In this document: piece after piece, positions 45,817 to 54,315 of the stretch
Layout: each line of letters begins with the position of its first letter
Numbering within the stretch: the stretch's first letter is position 1
Made by a program: the position numbers and the translations under genes
DNA from: Olleya marilimosa CAM030
GTDB taxonomy: Bacteria; Bacteroidota; Bacteroidia; Flavobacteriales; Flavobacteriaceae
Assembly: GCF_000518485.1 (NCBI RefSeq)
Contig: NZ_JADR01000005.1
Coordinates: forward strand, 62,001-126,000
Length of the DNA stretch: 64,000 nucleotides
Reading direction: 5' to 3'
The notes under the pieces: model-generated
What the model saw: the letters and a program-made list of their open reading frames with translations, nothing else
Told to the model about the DNA's origin: nothing
Database searches by the model: none

Positions 45817-47118
45817 TTACTCAACATCAGGTAGCTTGTAGCTTTTGTAAGCGCCTAAAATACCGAATATAGATAAAATTAAAACCACACCTTCAATAGA
45901 TATTAAAGATACTAACGCGCTAAGTCCACCAGTAAATAACAATATTATACCAATAACTGTATTGCTAACTGAGACATAGTCTGTACGTTGGTTGCCTTTA
46001 GCCATATCTACAATGTAAGTTTTACGACCTAGTCGGACGCCTCCATGAGCAATTCCTAAAATAAAAAAAGCTACAGGATATAACCAAACTAGATTTCTAA
46101 CTGTATCAAAATAGGTAATTATAAAAAATAATGTAATCCCTAATCCAGATGCAATTAATACAGCAATTGCCATCACATTTTTACTGGATTTGTCAGCTAG
46201 TTTTCCCCAAGTTGGCGAGCTTACAATGGATGCTATCCCTTTGGCTATTATAAATAATCCAAGCAAATACACTTCTTTACCAATGTATTTTTGCGCTAAT
46301 AATATGTAATAAGGTGCTGTTAAAGCCGAACATAATAATAGCGATCGTGCGATTACAAAATCTCTAAAATGCGCATCCTTTTTTAATAGTTTTAATTTTG
46401 AAATAAAAGAAGTGTCGTCGTTGTCCGACGCATCAGTATTTTCTGGAAACTCCTTAATTCTAGAATAAATTACAGCAGCAATTAACCACATTGCCGAAGC
46501 AAAAAAGATTAAATAGCTATAAAAGGTAATGGTTTGTTCGCTTTTAGATTGATATAAAATAAACAATCCAGCAGCAAGCACTAAAATTCCAGAAACAGAT
46601 ACTGTGTAACCTTTCAGTTTTCCGCGTCTTGTTTTTGGAATGGTTTTTCCGGTTACATCCTTTGACGATAACGAGCAAATACTTCTGGACAGACTAAATA
46701 TTATAACTGCTATTATGATTAGCCATCCTGCAGTTGTACCTTCAAAATTTAAGGCTATAAAGCCAATAGAAGCAATTGCTAGAAATTGTAAAAAAGAACC
46801 AAAGACCCAAATCCATTTTCTAATAGGTTGCTTTTTGACATATATAGATAAAAATACCTGCGGAACCATTGAGCCAGATTCCCTAATAGGTACAATTAAA
46901 CTAATTAAATATACAGGCGCACTAACATAACTCATCAACCACGTTAATACCGTTTTTGGGTTGCTTAATGTGTCTCCTAATTTGGTAAACACACTACTAA
47001 AAATTAATAAAAAATAGTTTTTAGGGACAACCTTACAAGCTTGTTCAGAGATGTCTTTACAAACACGTTGTTCTGTTTCGTTGTTTAAAAAGCGATATAA
47101 TTTTTCGGTTAAGGACAA
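45817..47118 (-). CDS. Major facilitator superfamily transporter
   Basis: The 433-aa inner-membrane protein has about twelve hydrophobic segments. An N-terminal cytoplasmic stretch of ~60 residues precedes the first helix. TRRGKLKGYTVSV and FILGIAHGGVRLGRKTYIVDMAKGNQRTDYVSVSNT resemble MFS loop regions. The substrate is unknown. It is third in an operon after the X-Pro dipeptidyl-peptidase and L7/L12-like genes (4-nt gap), so uptake of peptides or sugars released outside is conceivable, but that is inference from position only. Confidence 0.88.
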   Translation of the reverse strand: MSLTEKLYRFLNNETEQRVCKDISEQACKVVPKNYFLLIFSSVFTKLGDTLSNPKTVLTWLMSYVSAPVYLISLIVPIRESGSMVPQVFLSIYVKKQPIRKWIWVFGSFLQFLAIASIGFIALNFEGTTAGWLIIIAVIIFSLSRSICSLSSKDVTGKTIPKTRRGKLKGYTVSVSGILVLAAGLFILYQSKSEQTITFYSYLIFFASAMWLIAAVIYSRIKEFPENTDASDNDDTSFISKLKLLKKDAHFRDFVIARSLLLCSALTAPYYILLAQKYIGKEVYLLGLFIIAKGIASIVSSPTWGKLADKSSKNVMAIAVLIASGLGITLFFIITYFDTVRNLVWLYPVAFFILGIAHGGVRLGRKTYIVDMAKGNQRTDYVSVSNTVIGIILLFTGGLSALVSLISIEGVVLILSIFGILGAYKSYKLPDVE

Positions 47119-47122
47119 AAGG

Positions 47123-47470
47123 TTAGTTGCTAAATTGAATTAATAATAATACCACAATAGCTATAATTAAAAGGATAATGACAGTGTCTTTAAATTTGCT
47201 AGAAGTATTAGATATAATATGACCACTTTTGGATCTTGTCGACTGGGTCTCAATGGTATCCATGTCTGGGAAATCTGTTGTAATCGTGTGAGGTCTTCCG
47301 TCGTAAAAATTAGGATTTTGTTCTAAATTTTCGATTATAATTTTACTTTCATAAAGTCCAACATCCAATTGTTCTCTAACGCTTTTAATAGCTTGAAGCT
47401 TTTTGCCTTTAGATACTAAATTTAGGATGTTGGTCTTATTGATTTCAATACTATTTATAACAATAGTCAT
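47123..47470 (-). CDS. Ribosomal L7/L12 C-terminal-like domain protein with C-terminal membrane anchor
   Basis: The 115-aa protein has the segment LNLVSKGKKLQAIKSVREQLDVGLYESKIIIENL, which mirrors the helix-loop-helix of the ribosomal protein L7/L12 C-terminal domain (GKKIxAIKxVREaTGLGLKEAK). A Ser/Thr-rich linker and a single C-terminal transmembrane helix (DTVIILLIIAIVVLLLIQFS) follow. It is a tail-anchored membrane version of an L7/L12-like domain with no known function. Its ATG overlaps the stop of the peptidase gene by 1 nt (TAATG), and the MFS gene starts 4 nt after its stop. Confidence 0.8.
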   Translation of the reverse strand: MTIVINSIEINKTNILNLVSKGKKLQAIKSVREQLDVGLYESKIIIENLEQNPNFYDGRPHTITTDFPDMDTIETQSTRSKSGHIISNTSSKFKDTVIILLIIAIVVLLLIQFSN

Positions 47471-49305
47471 TAGTATTCAGTTCCAGCTTTTAAAGCCTCT
47501 AAACCACCAACAACAGGTAACGTTAATGTAGTTTTGTCTAAATCTACAGTTAACTCAGTTCCAGGTTTTGGATGGATGGTAAAGTCTTTATCGCTTGAAA
47601 AAATAATTAATCCTATTTGCTGACCAGCTTTAATAATTTGATCATCTGGTTGTAATTTAAACGATAAGTCATAAAATTTACCAGGTTTTAAAGGTTCACT
47701 TTCGGTTAAGGACTTATAGTTTTGTGGATCAGCCCAACCACGTGTAATAATATTATCTGTTAACACTTTGGCGTTATCTGTATATGGTAACGAGACTAAC
47801 CAAACCGATAAATTAGCAGCAGGTTTACTACTAGATAAGCTTATGCTAATAGTACTTTCTCCAGATAAATGTAAGTCTTGTTTTAAGGTTGGTGTTGCGT
47901 ATAATAATCTGTGTGTCGAGTTTGATGCTTGCGCATGGTCTTTCCCAGAAATGGTAAAATCGTCCACTAACGTTTCTGTTTTTTGACGTTTGCTAGCTTT
48001 TGTAGATAGCATTCCTATTTGGTTACCACCTTTGTTTAAATATAAAGTCACGTCTTTAGCCTCTGGATTTGGATAAGCATCATAAGCAGTTGGTTGATCA
48101 CGTTGGTCATTTTCTCTTACAATCCAAGCTTGTTTATCGTTTTCTACACCATTTTCTACACCATGTAAATAGCGTGTAAACCAACGGTTCATCATAGTCA
48201 TTGGTGGTGGTCCACCATGTCCATTTTGGTGGTAGTAAATTTGGGTTGGTAATCCCATTGCTTTAGCCTTTTGGTAAATACGGTTACTATGTTCTGGCAT
48301 CACATTCCAGTCATTAAAACCATGCGACATTAATAACGCAGCTTTCATACCATCCATTTGGTTTAGGTAATCACGATCATTCCAGAAGTCATTTAAATCT
48401 CCTGTTTTTCTGTCCATTCCGTTAGCCATTTCGGTATCTCTAACCGTTTTGTTGTTGTAAGGACGTTTGCTCTCGTCACCACTGTGTATAAAGTCATATA
48501 ACACATCAATATCTTCACCTAAATAACCTCCAGGATGACGCACTAAACCGTTAGATCTGTAATAATGATATGATGAGGTGTTAGGTGCAATTGGGATAAT
48601 AGCCTCTAAACCTTCCACTCCAGTTGTTGCTGCAGCTAAAGGTAACGTACCATTGTACGAAGTCCCTGTCATACCAACTTTTCCTGTAGACCAATACGCT
48701 TTAACCTCTTCATCACCATCAGGTGTTGTGTATCCTTTTACACGACCATTTAACCAATCAATAACTGCTTTTGGTGCTAATGCTTCGTTTGGTCCACCTA
48801 CGGTTGGACTACCTTGCGATAATCCTGTACCTGGAGACGACGAGTGTACAACAATATAACCACGTGGTACCCATTTAGAGATATGCGAATTTGATATAAT
48901 TGGACGCGCTCCTAAACGTTTTACCTCAGGATGTGCACGCTCTTGGGTTGGTAGCTCACCTAACTCATGCTCTACATTCCACATAATACCAGGAACATCT
49001 GGTGCAACTCCAGCAAAATAAGGACTAGTCACGTATATTACAGGTAGTTTTAAACCTTCAGTATCTGTTTGTTTTGGTCTAGTTACAGACACGTGTACAC
49101 GATCTAATGTGTCGTCTCCATCTGTATTAAATGTAGTTTGTACCCAAAGGTCATGTCTTATATAGTCTTTGTAGTTTTTAAATCCTTCGACAATTTGCGC
49201 TTCTCCATTTTCAAAAACAGGAACCGTTTTGTCTTGTGCAAAACCCATTGTAGCCACAAAAAATAGTGCTGCAAAAAGCCTTGACGTCATGCTTAATGTT
49301 GTCAT
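47470..49305 (-). CDS. X-Pro dipeptidyl-peptidase (S15/CocE family), secreted
   Basis: The 611-aa serine hydrolase has a signal peptide (ALFFVATMGFAQ/DK). The S15 alpha/beta-hydrolase domain shows GMTGTSYNGTLPLAAAT (nucleophile Ser216), SHGFNDWNVMPEHS (Asp332) and HQNGHGGPPP (His363), a complete triad. The C-terminal ~200 residues are the beta-sandwich typical of the family. It likely releases X-Pro dipeptides from proline-rich peptides in the periplasm or outside. It is first in a three-gene operon. No clear -7 box was found in the 380-bp region upstream. Confidence 0.94.
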   Translation of the reverse strand: MTTLSMTSRLFAALFFVATMGFAQDKTVPVFENGEAQIVEGFKNYKDYIRHDLWVQTTFNTDGDDTLDRVHVSVTRPKQTDTEGLKLPVIYVTSPYFAGVAPDVPGIMWNVEHELGELPTQERAHPEVKRLGARPIISNSHISKWVPRGYIVVHSSSPGTGLSQGSPTVGGPNEALAPKAVIDWLNGRVKGYTTPDGDEEVKAYWSTGKVGMTGTSYNGTLPLAAATTGVEGLEAIIPIAPNTSSYHYYRSNGLVRHPGGYLGEDIDVLYDFIHSGDESKRPYNNKTVRDTEMANGMDRKTGDLNDFWNDRDYLNQMDGMKAALLMSHGFNDWNVMPEHSNRIYQKAKAMGLPTQIYYHQNGHGGPPPMTMMNRWFTRYLHGVENGVENDKQAWIVRENDQRDQPTAYDAYPNPEAKDVTLYLNKGGNQIGMLSTKASKRQKTETLVDDFTISGKDHAQASNSTHRLLYATPTLKQDLHLSGESTISISLSSSKPAANLSVWLVSLPYTDNAKVLTDNIITRGWADPQNYKSLTESEPLKPGKFYDLSFKLQPDDQIIKAGQQIGLIIFSSDKDFTIHPKPGTELTVDLDKTTLTLPVVGGLEALKAGTEY

Positions 49306-49685
49306 AATAACTGGTTGTAAAGTTTGTTGGTTACAAGTTAGTTATTTTTTATAACACCTAAAGCGCTTAAATGTTAAGGGAATTGTAAATGTTTTAAAGG
49401 TGAATTTTAGCGCATTTATTACAGCTAATGTTTACTAAGCCCAACACTACACTAGATTTTAGCGTCTTTTTATTGAGTCTAGACTGAGTGTCTTTAAAAA
49501 TTAAATAACTTAACACGCCAAGTATAACTACTAATCCAATGGATTAATAAGTGTTATCGTTTTTAGGGAATCCATGAATGGCTAAATGAATTAGGGTTGC
49601 TAAAACAAGTACTATGTATAGTATTAAACTTGGAGTGTTGCGTCTTATTTTGGTTTACTTTTTAGTATAGAGTAGTGTTGCACTT
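49306..49685. other. 380-bp region between peptidase and beta-barrel genes
   Basis: The left part (49306-49393) is plain upstream sequence of the peptidase gene. The right part contains a possible decayed small membrane-protein ORF on the minus strand, listed separately. No terminator or repeat was recognised. Confidence 0.5.
49394..49651 (-). pseudogene. Possible decayed small two-helix membrane protein
   Basis: Read on the minus strand, one frame gives about 35 codons with the hydrophobic run LILYIVLVLATLIHLAIHGF, then an in-frame TAA (49546-49544). It continues SIGLVVILGVLSYLIFKD followed by a basic tail to a stop at 49396. Two well-formed hydrophobic helices in one frame, interrupted by a single stop, suggest a broken gene. 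No credible start codon is visible, so this could be chance in AT-rich DNA. Confidence 0.35.
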
Positions 49686-50249
49686 TTAATTGTTAAGCGG
49701 AAAGGTCATACCAACAGCAATTGCACCAGCAAATTGTTTAACCGAAGGTTGAAAAAAATAAGTGAAGCCTAAATCCACATTATTATTTTTTCCTAGTTCT
49801 AAACCAAACGCTAACGGAATATGATAAATAATACCACCTTTGTCCACAGTGTCAAAAGCAGTTAAGGTTTTAAAACTACCAATAGATGTTCCGATACCTA
49901 ATTCTAGATAAGGCGCAACCCACGGAATTGGTGCACGTAATCTGGCTTTACCACCAAGTAAAAAGGCTTTAGTTTCGGCAATCTCAAACGTAGGATTGTT
50001 GTTTAAATCCTTACCATTAGAGTTTGTTATAATAAAACCAGCGTAAGGTCTTAGCTCTAACCAAGATTTTACTTTTAAGACTAACTCGGTTTGTGCAAAA
50101 ACACCTTTGTCTGCTACGTCTGTAATACTGTTATAAGGTACAGAAATACCATAACCCAATTGTACATTTAACGATTTGTCTTTGGTAATTTGTGCTTGAG
50201 TAACCATTGTAGTTAATACAAGTAGCAATAGGGTAAGGGTGTTTTTCAT
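49686..50249 (-). CDS. Outer-membrane beta-barrel-like protein
   Basis: The 187-aa exported protein has a signal peptide (MVTQAQ/ITKD). Alternating polar/hydrophobic strands ending in aromatic residues follow (SLNVQLGYGISVPYN, WLELRPYAGFIITN, PYLELGIGTSIG, NVDLGFTYFFQPS, AGAIAVGMTFPLNN). The size and pattern fit a small eight-stranded porin-like barrel. The function is unknown. Upstream is the hairpin element at 50304-50334. Confidence 0.82.
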   Translation of the reverse strand: MKNTLTLLLLVLTTMVTQAQITKDKSLNVQLGYGISVPYNSITDVADKGVFAQTELVLKVKSWLELRPYAGFIITNSNGKDLNNNPTFEIAETKAFLLGGKARLRAPIPWVAPYLELGIGTSIGSFKTLTAFDTVDKGGIIYHIPLAFGLELGKNNNVDLGFTYFFQPSVKQFAGAIAVGMTFPLNN

Positions 50250-50303
50250 TTTTGGTTTTGGTGGTTGGTTGTTTTGTTGGGTTTTGATTTTGAGAAGTAA
50301 TTA

Positions 50304-50334
50304 GCAACAAGCCATGGTCTAGAGCCATTGTTGC
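50304..50334. repeat. Imperfect hairpin around TCTAGA
   Basis: GCAACAA (50304-50310) pairs with TTGTTGC (50328-50334), with further pairing of CCATGG/GCCAT around a central TCTAGA. It lies in the 113-bp gap between the TonB-like lipoprotein and the beta-barrel gene, without a T-run, so it is not a standard terminator. Confidence 0.45.
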
Positions 50335-50362
50335 CAATATGTTTTTGTTAGTATATTAAAGA

Positions 50363-51025
50363 TTATTCTGGTCTTTCAGGAATATAAACAACGTCTACAT
50401 TTATTGTGTTTCCATATGTTACGACTATGGAACATAATACAGAAACACGTTTTCCATTGTGGTTAGCAGGTTGCATTACAGGCATTTTTCTAAGCACTCT
50501 TAATATTTCTGCTTGAATGGTTACTTCTGAATCTCTCACTTTCATTCCTGTTAATTTACCGTCTTCGTTGATAATAAAAAAGGCGTCCACTTGTTTAGGA
50601 TCAGAAAGATTTAAATCTTTAGAGATACTTAAGTTAAACTCTCTTTTAATAAACGTCGCTATTTTATTATCAAAACATGCTCTTGTTTCTTCTTTTGAGC
50701 GCGCTTCACAACCATTATAGACTGGAGCAATGTCTACATCTTTTAATAACATACTATTGTCGGTAGTATAAGTTGCTAATCCGTCATCATGCGACACAAT
50801 GCTGCATAAACTTAATAAAGCCTGTTCTTCTTCTGCTGTCATATTACCTTGAGCCATCACTTGTTCCTGAACAGCATTTATTTTTGTCATTAAATCACTT
50901 TCTGTGGTTTTTAAAGCGTTAGATTCTTCCTTACAAGAAAAGCACAGTAAAACACTAAAAATGGTTGAAATGACCATTATATTTTGGAATCCAAATTTTG
51001 TTTTACGATTAAATTTGTATTTCAT
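50363..51025 (-). CDS. Lipoprotein with TonB C-terminal-like domain
   Basis: The 220-aa protein has an N-terminal basic stretch, a hydrophobic segment and a lipobox (LLCFSC). The C-terminal ~80 residues (VDAFFIINEDGKLTGMKVRDSEVTIQAEILRVLRKMPVMQPANHNGK) follow the TonB-type energy-transducer C-terminal pattern. An unpaired middle region contains the Cys pair CFDNKIATFIKREF/GCEARS. Being a lipoprotein, it would not span the inner membrane like TonB, so it is more likely a periplasmic relative. It is immediately downstream of repeat element B. Confidence 0.78.
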   Translation of the reverse strand: MKYKFNRKTKFGFQNIMVISTIFSVLLCFSCKEESNALKTTESDLMTKINAVQEQVMAQGNMTAEEEQALLSLCSIVSHDDGLATYTTDNSMLLKDVDIAPVYNGCEARSKEETRACFDNKIATFIKREFNLSISKDLNLSDPKQVDAFFIINEDGKLTGMKVRDSEVTIQAEILRVLRKMPVMQPANHNGKRVSVLCSIVVTYGNTINVDVVYIPERPE

Positions 51026-51049
51026 GAGTTTTGATTTTTATGCTGGTTA

Positions 51050-51175
51050 AAAATGTGATTGTGTTTGGTTAGTTGCGTGGTTTGTGTGCGTAAATTAGTA
51101 AATATAAACAAAACGGAAAATCCGCGAGGATTTTCGTAAGACACTTATTAATCAGCAATTGATAATACTGACAAT
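51050..51175 (-). repeat. attC-like palindromic element B
   Basis: On the minus strand the element follows the lipoprotein stop: AATTGCTGATTAATAAGTG, then the perfect hairpin GAAAATCC-TCGC-GGATTTTC (51135-51116), then ACTAATTTACGCACACAAAC and CGCAACTAACCAAACACAAT. The core and right arm are clearly homologous to element A at 14675. The outer GCCTAAC/GTTRRRY boxes are degenerate, so the ends are approximate. Confidence 0.6.
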
Positions 51176-51187
51176 TGCACCATGTTT

Positions 51188-51883
51188 TTATTTTTCAAAA
51201 TAATTTAAAACTTTGTATTCAATTGTTGTGTTTGTGGCATTAATAATTTCAATGCGCATGCCACGAAAACCAATAATTTTATTCTCTGATAAATCATACT
51301 GCACTTCTTGTGTAAAAGCAGGTCTTGCATAATCATTTAGATATTCGCGATAAATAAATTTAAGTGCCTCACCAACACGACCATTATAAATGAATTCTTC
51401 TTTAAAATAATCTTTATTCTTTGTTCTTACTTTTATGTGATTGTAATCTATTTGTTCTTTTGGTTTTATTAAGGTTAGTCCATTGTAATTAATTCCGGTT
51501 GAGTAAATGCCATCAATAATGCTTTTAAAGTAAATCAATGGGTTTTCTCCATTTATAGGAATCGCAACGCCAAATTCTGAATTAGAAGCACTGCCATAAA
51601 ATTCATAATCATTGGTATTATATTGATGGATAAATATTTGACCTTCTTCAATTACTTTTAAAACACCATCTGGTTTAATATTAAATGTTTTTGCAATTTC
51701 AATAGCATCATCTTGAAACCCATTTTCTTTATAAACAACAATGCTTCCAATTTCAGAGCTTTTAATTTTATTTAATTCTGGTAGTAGTTTTGTATACGTT
51801 TCAGGTACGACGATATTTTTTTTAACTCCAGCACATGACATCAAAGTCATTGAAAAAATGAAAAGTAATAGTCTTGTATTCAT
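51188..51883 (-). CDS. Lipoprotein, paralogue of the 54487 gene
   Basis: The 231-aa protein starts at the ATG at 51883 (MNTRLLLFIF) and has a lipobox TLMSC. The C-terminal third (FKEEFIYNGRVGEALKFIYREYLNDYARPAFTQEVQYDLSENKIIGFRGMRIEI) closely parallels the protein at 54487-55155 (IYNGRVDNDLKFVYREYVDNLARSSFTQELQYDINSSNIIGFKGLRIEV). The family is unknown to me. The gene sits between elements B and C and reads like a single-gene cassette. A longer start at 51904 exists but lacks a proper signal-peptide beginning. Confidence 0.8.
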   Translation of the reverse strand: MNTRLLLFIFSMTLMSCAGVKKNIVVPETYTKLLPELNKIKSSEIGSIVVYKENGFQDDAIEIAKTFNIKPDGVLKVIEEGQIFIHQYNTNDYEFYGSASNSEFGVAIPINGENPLIYFKSIIDGIYSTGINYNGLTLIKPKEQIDYNHIKVRTKNKDYFKEEFIYNGRVGEALKFIYREYLNDYARPAFTQEVQYDLSENKIIGFRGMRIEIINATNTTIEYKVLNYFEK

Positions 51884-51902
51884 AATATTTTTTAAAAGCA
51901 TC

Positions 51903-51995
51903 ACAACTTGATTGTATTATGGTCTTTTATGTGTTTGAGAATCTAATTTAGTAAGTAGGCAAGTCACAAACAATTATTTTTACATGATGTTAGGC
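51903..51995 (-). repeat. attC-like element C (short)
   Basis: On the minus strand GCCTAAC (51995-51989), a perfect R''-type box, lies 8 nt after the stop of the membrane-protein gene. The other end is GTTGTGA (51909-51903), a degenerate GTTRRRY. The 93-bp element lacks the hairpin core of A and B. Confidence 0.5.
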
Positions 51996-52003
51996 ACTGG
52001 TTT

Positions 52004-52846
52004 TTAAATTTCTTTATCTATTACTATAATCATTAATCCCTCTAATGTATATCTTCTATAAAATTTCATAAACGCCATAAATGATAAATAAGAAATTCCA
52101 CTTAATACAAATAATATAATACCATTATTTAGATTAAATTCCAAGAAAAAAAACACTCTTATTAAAAAATAAATGGCTAGAAAATTAAAGATTAAACTTA
52201 AAGTTCTTAAAAATCCATAAAGAGCTACATAATTACTCATTTTTGCTTGATGATTTTTACTGTTTTCATATGCGTAATGAGTTATAATTCTATGAAAATC
52301 AAAATCATTCCCTTTTCCATTATCATATTTTTCAGGTTGCTCTAACTTTTCTAATCCAAGTTGATTAATAAGTCTATTAGCTTTAGATACAATCATATCT
52401 TGTAAAAACTCATCTAGTGATTTTGTGTAAAATCTTTTAAACCCTAAAAATTGACCAAAAATCCAATCAAAAAACACACAAGGAAATAGTGTGAAAATCA
52501 TACTAATTCTCCACACAATGTCTTTCCAATTTTGCGAAGATTTCCAGTAGCCTTTATATTCAATATCAAGTAAATATTTTGAAGGGTAACTATATTTCCA
52601 ATTTGCATATTTTTCAATTGTTATTGATGAAGCAAAACTTATTAAATGACCGATAGTATAAGAAAGAATAACAAAGAAAAAAATCCCCTCAAGTTTTACG
52701 TTTGAAAAATTTTCTATGAATTCAGAAACGTCAAATAAACTATTTTTCTTTAGGTAGTCAATAACTAGATATGAGTAAATAACTAAAGAACCTGGGATTA
52801 AATAGCCAAGAAAATCGTAAACGGAAAAAGGGTTTTGTTTAATCAT
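52004..52846 (-). CDS. Membrane protein of unknown function in the cassette-like array
   Basis: The 280-aa protein has hydrophobic segments near residues 15-28, 50-72, 112-130, 205-228 and 240-262, so about five membrane helices. Between the third and fourth is a charged ~80-residue cytoplasmic-looking region (SKANRLINQLGLEKLEQPEKYDNGKGNDFDFHRIITHYAYENSKNHQ). I recognise no family. It is bounded by elements C and D, with the stop 8 nt from a GCCTAAC box and the start 23 nt from a GTTAGAC box, exactly as a single-ORF cassette would be. Confidence 0.78.
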   Translation of the reverse strand: MIKQNPFSVYDFLGYLIPGSLVIYSYLVIDYLKKNSLFDVSEFIENFSNVKLEGIFFFVILSYTIGHLISFASSITIEKYANWKYSYPSKYLLDIEYKGYWKSSQNWKDIVWRISMIFTLFPCVFFDWIFGQFLGFKRFYTKSLDEFLQDMIVSKANRLINQLGLEKLEQPEKYDNGKGNDFDFHRIITHYAYENSKNHQAKMSNYVALYGFLRTLSLIFNFLAIYFLIRVFFFLEFNLNNGIILFVLSGISYLSFMAFMKFYRRYTLEGLMIIVIDKEI

Positions 52847-52868
52847 ATAGGTCGTTGTTTTTACTTGT

Positions 52869-53062
52869 GTCTAACGTGTTTGCATATGTTTTGTTGCGTG
52901 CAAATTAACGATTGCCTTTTGGTTAAGTGCGAGCCGAATTATTTAATTTTCTTATTATCTTTCTTTTAATAAGCCAAATTAAAAATTTTGGCGGACTTTG
53001 TAAATAACCACAAACCCTTGGATTTAGCACTTATTAGCTATGTTTTATAAACGGTGTTAGGC
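52869..53062 (-). repeat. attC-like element D (complete)
   Basis: On the minus strand the 194-bp element begins GCCTAACACCGTTTATAA (R'' box at 53062-53056, 8 nt after the FRG gene stop). It ends CGCAACAAAACATATGCAAA followed by CACGTTAGAC (R' box GTTAGAC at 52875-52869). The two ends are imperfect inverted copies of one another. The interior contains TTGTGGTTATTTACAAAGTC and an AATTTGGC/GCCAAA-type inverted pair. Boxes and order match the integron attC consensus RYYYAAC...GTTRRRY. Confidence 0.7.
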
Positions 53063-53070
53063 AAAGTTTT

Positions 53071-54315
53071 TTAATATTTATTTTTTATATATTCAGTTCC
53101 GTTTTCAATTTCTGGAAATAACGTATTAGGACTTATTCCTAAACTTTCCAATTCGGCAAGAATATTATCTTTTTTATCTTCTTCTATAAAGAATTTTGGT
53201 TGTATTCCTTTTGTAATATATAAAGAATTTATATCAGCTGGTTTTGTGACAGTCTTTTTAAACCCAAACAAGAAAAAATACCCTAGTTGTCTTTTAATTC
53301 TTTCATTATTATTAATTGGTCTTACCACTAGTGTTTTTTCTAAATCAGTTGGTACAATTTCTGGAAGAAAATATGGTTTCTCTTCTTTTATAAGATGAAG
53401 TAGTTTTAAACCTGATAAATCTGAATTAAATTTCACCTTATTAGAAATTAACTTTAGCGTTCTTTCTGCTTTTGATAAATTAGACAAAATACTTACAGTA
53501 TCACTATCATAATATTTAACAAGATTTGGCTTTGGATTAAAAACAATTAATTCTCCAGGCACATCGATTTGTGATTTGTCATTGCAAGCAAAAAAGAGTC
53601 CAACTAGAGGGTTTTTTGTTATATCGAGTAATCTAGTAGGCAGTCCGTAATGTTGCATTATTGTTAATTTCTCAAATGCAGATTTTGTTGAAGCAAATTC
53701 TTCTGAATTACGTAAAATGATTTCTCTGAACATATTATGCTCATTTTTAACCCAATCATTCCGATATATAGCTGGTAAAAGTTCCCAATCTAAATTTGAA
53801 TGTCCACGATAAAAAAAGTCAGTATTATTTTTAGTTTCTTTTTGAAGATAGTTAATTAAATTATTGAGGTTGTCAATAAAATTAATTTCTACTTTTTTAG
53901 GGTCAAAAAAATAATTTTCTCTAACTACTTTAACATTCTTGTGTAATTTTAAAAACTCTTTTGTTATTAATTCTCTTACTTTTCTTTTGAATCTATTGTC
54001 AAAGCCTTTTTCGTCTAAAAACATTTGATATTCTACTAAAATCAAAAAATGTTGTTTTATTTGTGGCTTATCATTAAACGCTTCTTCATTGTTAACAATC
54101 GCAATTAAATTTTCAATTGTCTTTTTTCTATCAGTAATTTTTGATTCCTTAAAATTAACATCGTAAGATTTAATTATATCAGCTAATTCATCAAGAACAA
54201 ATAAATCTTTATCCGCTATATGACAAAAACCTTTTTTCTCGATTTCTCTATAAAAGAAGGTCGTTATGTATTCTTGTAATCTTCTCAATTGTGTTTTTTT
54301 AATTGTGCCTAACAA
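53071..54315 (-). CDS. FRG-domain protein
   Basis: The 414-aa soluble protein has a helical, lysine-rich N-terminal ~160 residues without recognised family. The FRG domain follows: DFFYRGHSNLDWELLPAIYR (F-R-G at 168-171) and QHYGLPTRLLDITKNPLVGLFFAC (221-244), then a third region with PEIVPTDLEKTLVVRPINNNERIKRQLGYF. FRG domains are widespread and often found in mobile or defence contexts, but have no settled activity. The first in-frame start is a TTG at 54315 that overlaps the GTTAGGC box of element E. A TTG at 54288 is an alternative, so the exact start is uncertain. The promoter lies inside element E. Confidence 0.87.
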   Translation of the reverse strand: MLGTIKKTQLRRLQEYITTFFYREIEKKGFCHIADKDLFVLDELADIIKSYDVNFKESKITDRKKTIENLIAIVNNEEAFNDKPQIKQHFLILVEYQMFLDEKGFDNRFKRKVRELITKEFLKLHKNVKVVRENYFFDPKKVEINFIDNLNNLINYLQKETKNNTDFFYRGHSNLDWELLPAIYRNDWVKNEHNMFREIILRNSEEFASTKSAFEKLTIMQHYGLPTRLLDITKNPLVGLFFACNDKSQIDVPGELIVFNPKPNLVKYYDSDTVSILSNLSKAERTLKLISNKVKFNSDLSGLKLLHLIKEEKPYFLPEIVPTDLEKTLVVRPINNNERIKRQLGYFFLFGFKKTVTKPADINSLYITKGIQPKFFIEEDKKDNILAELESLGISPNTLFPEIENGTEYIKNKY

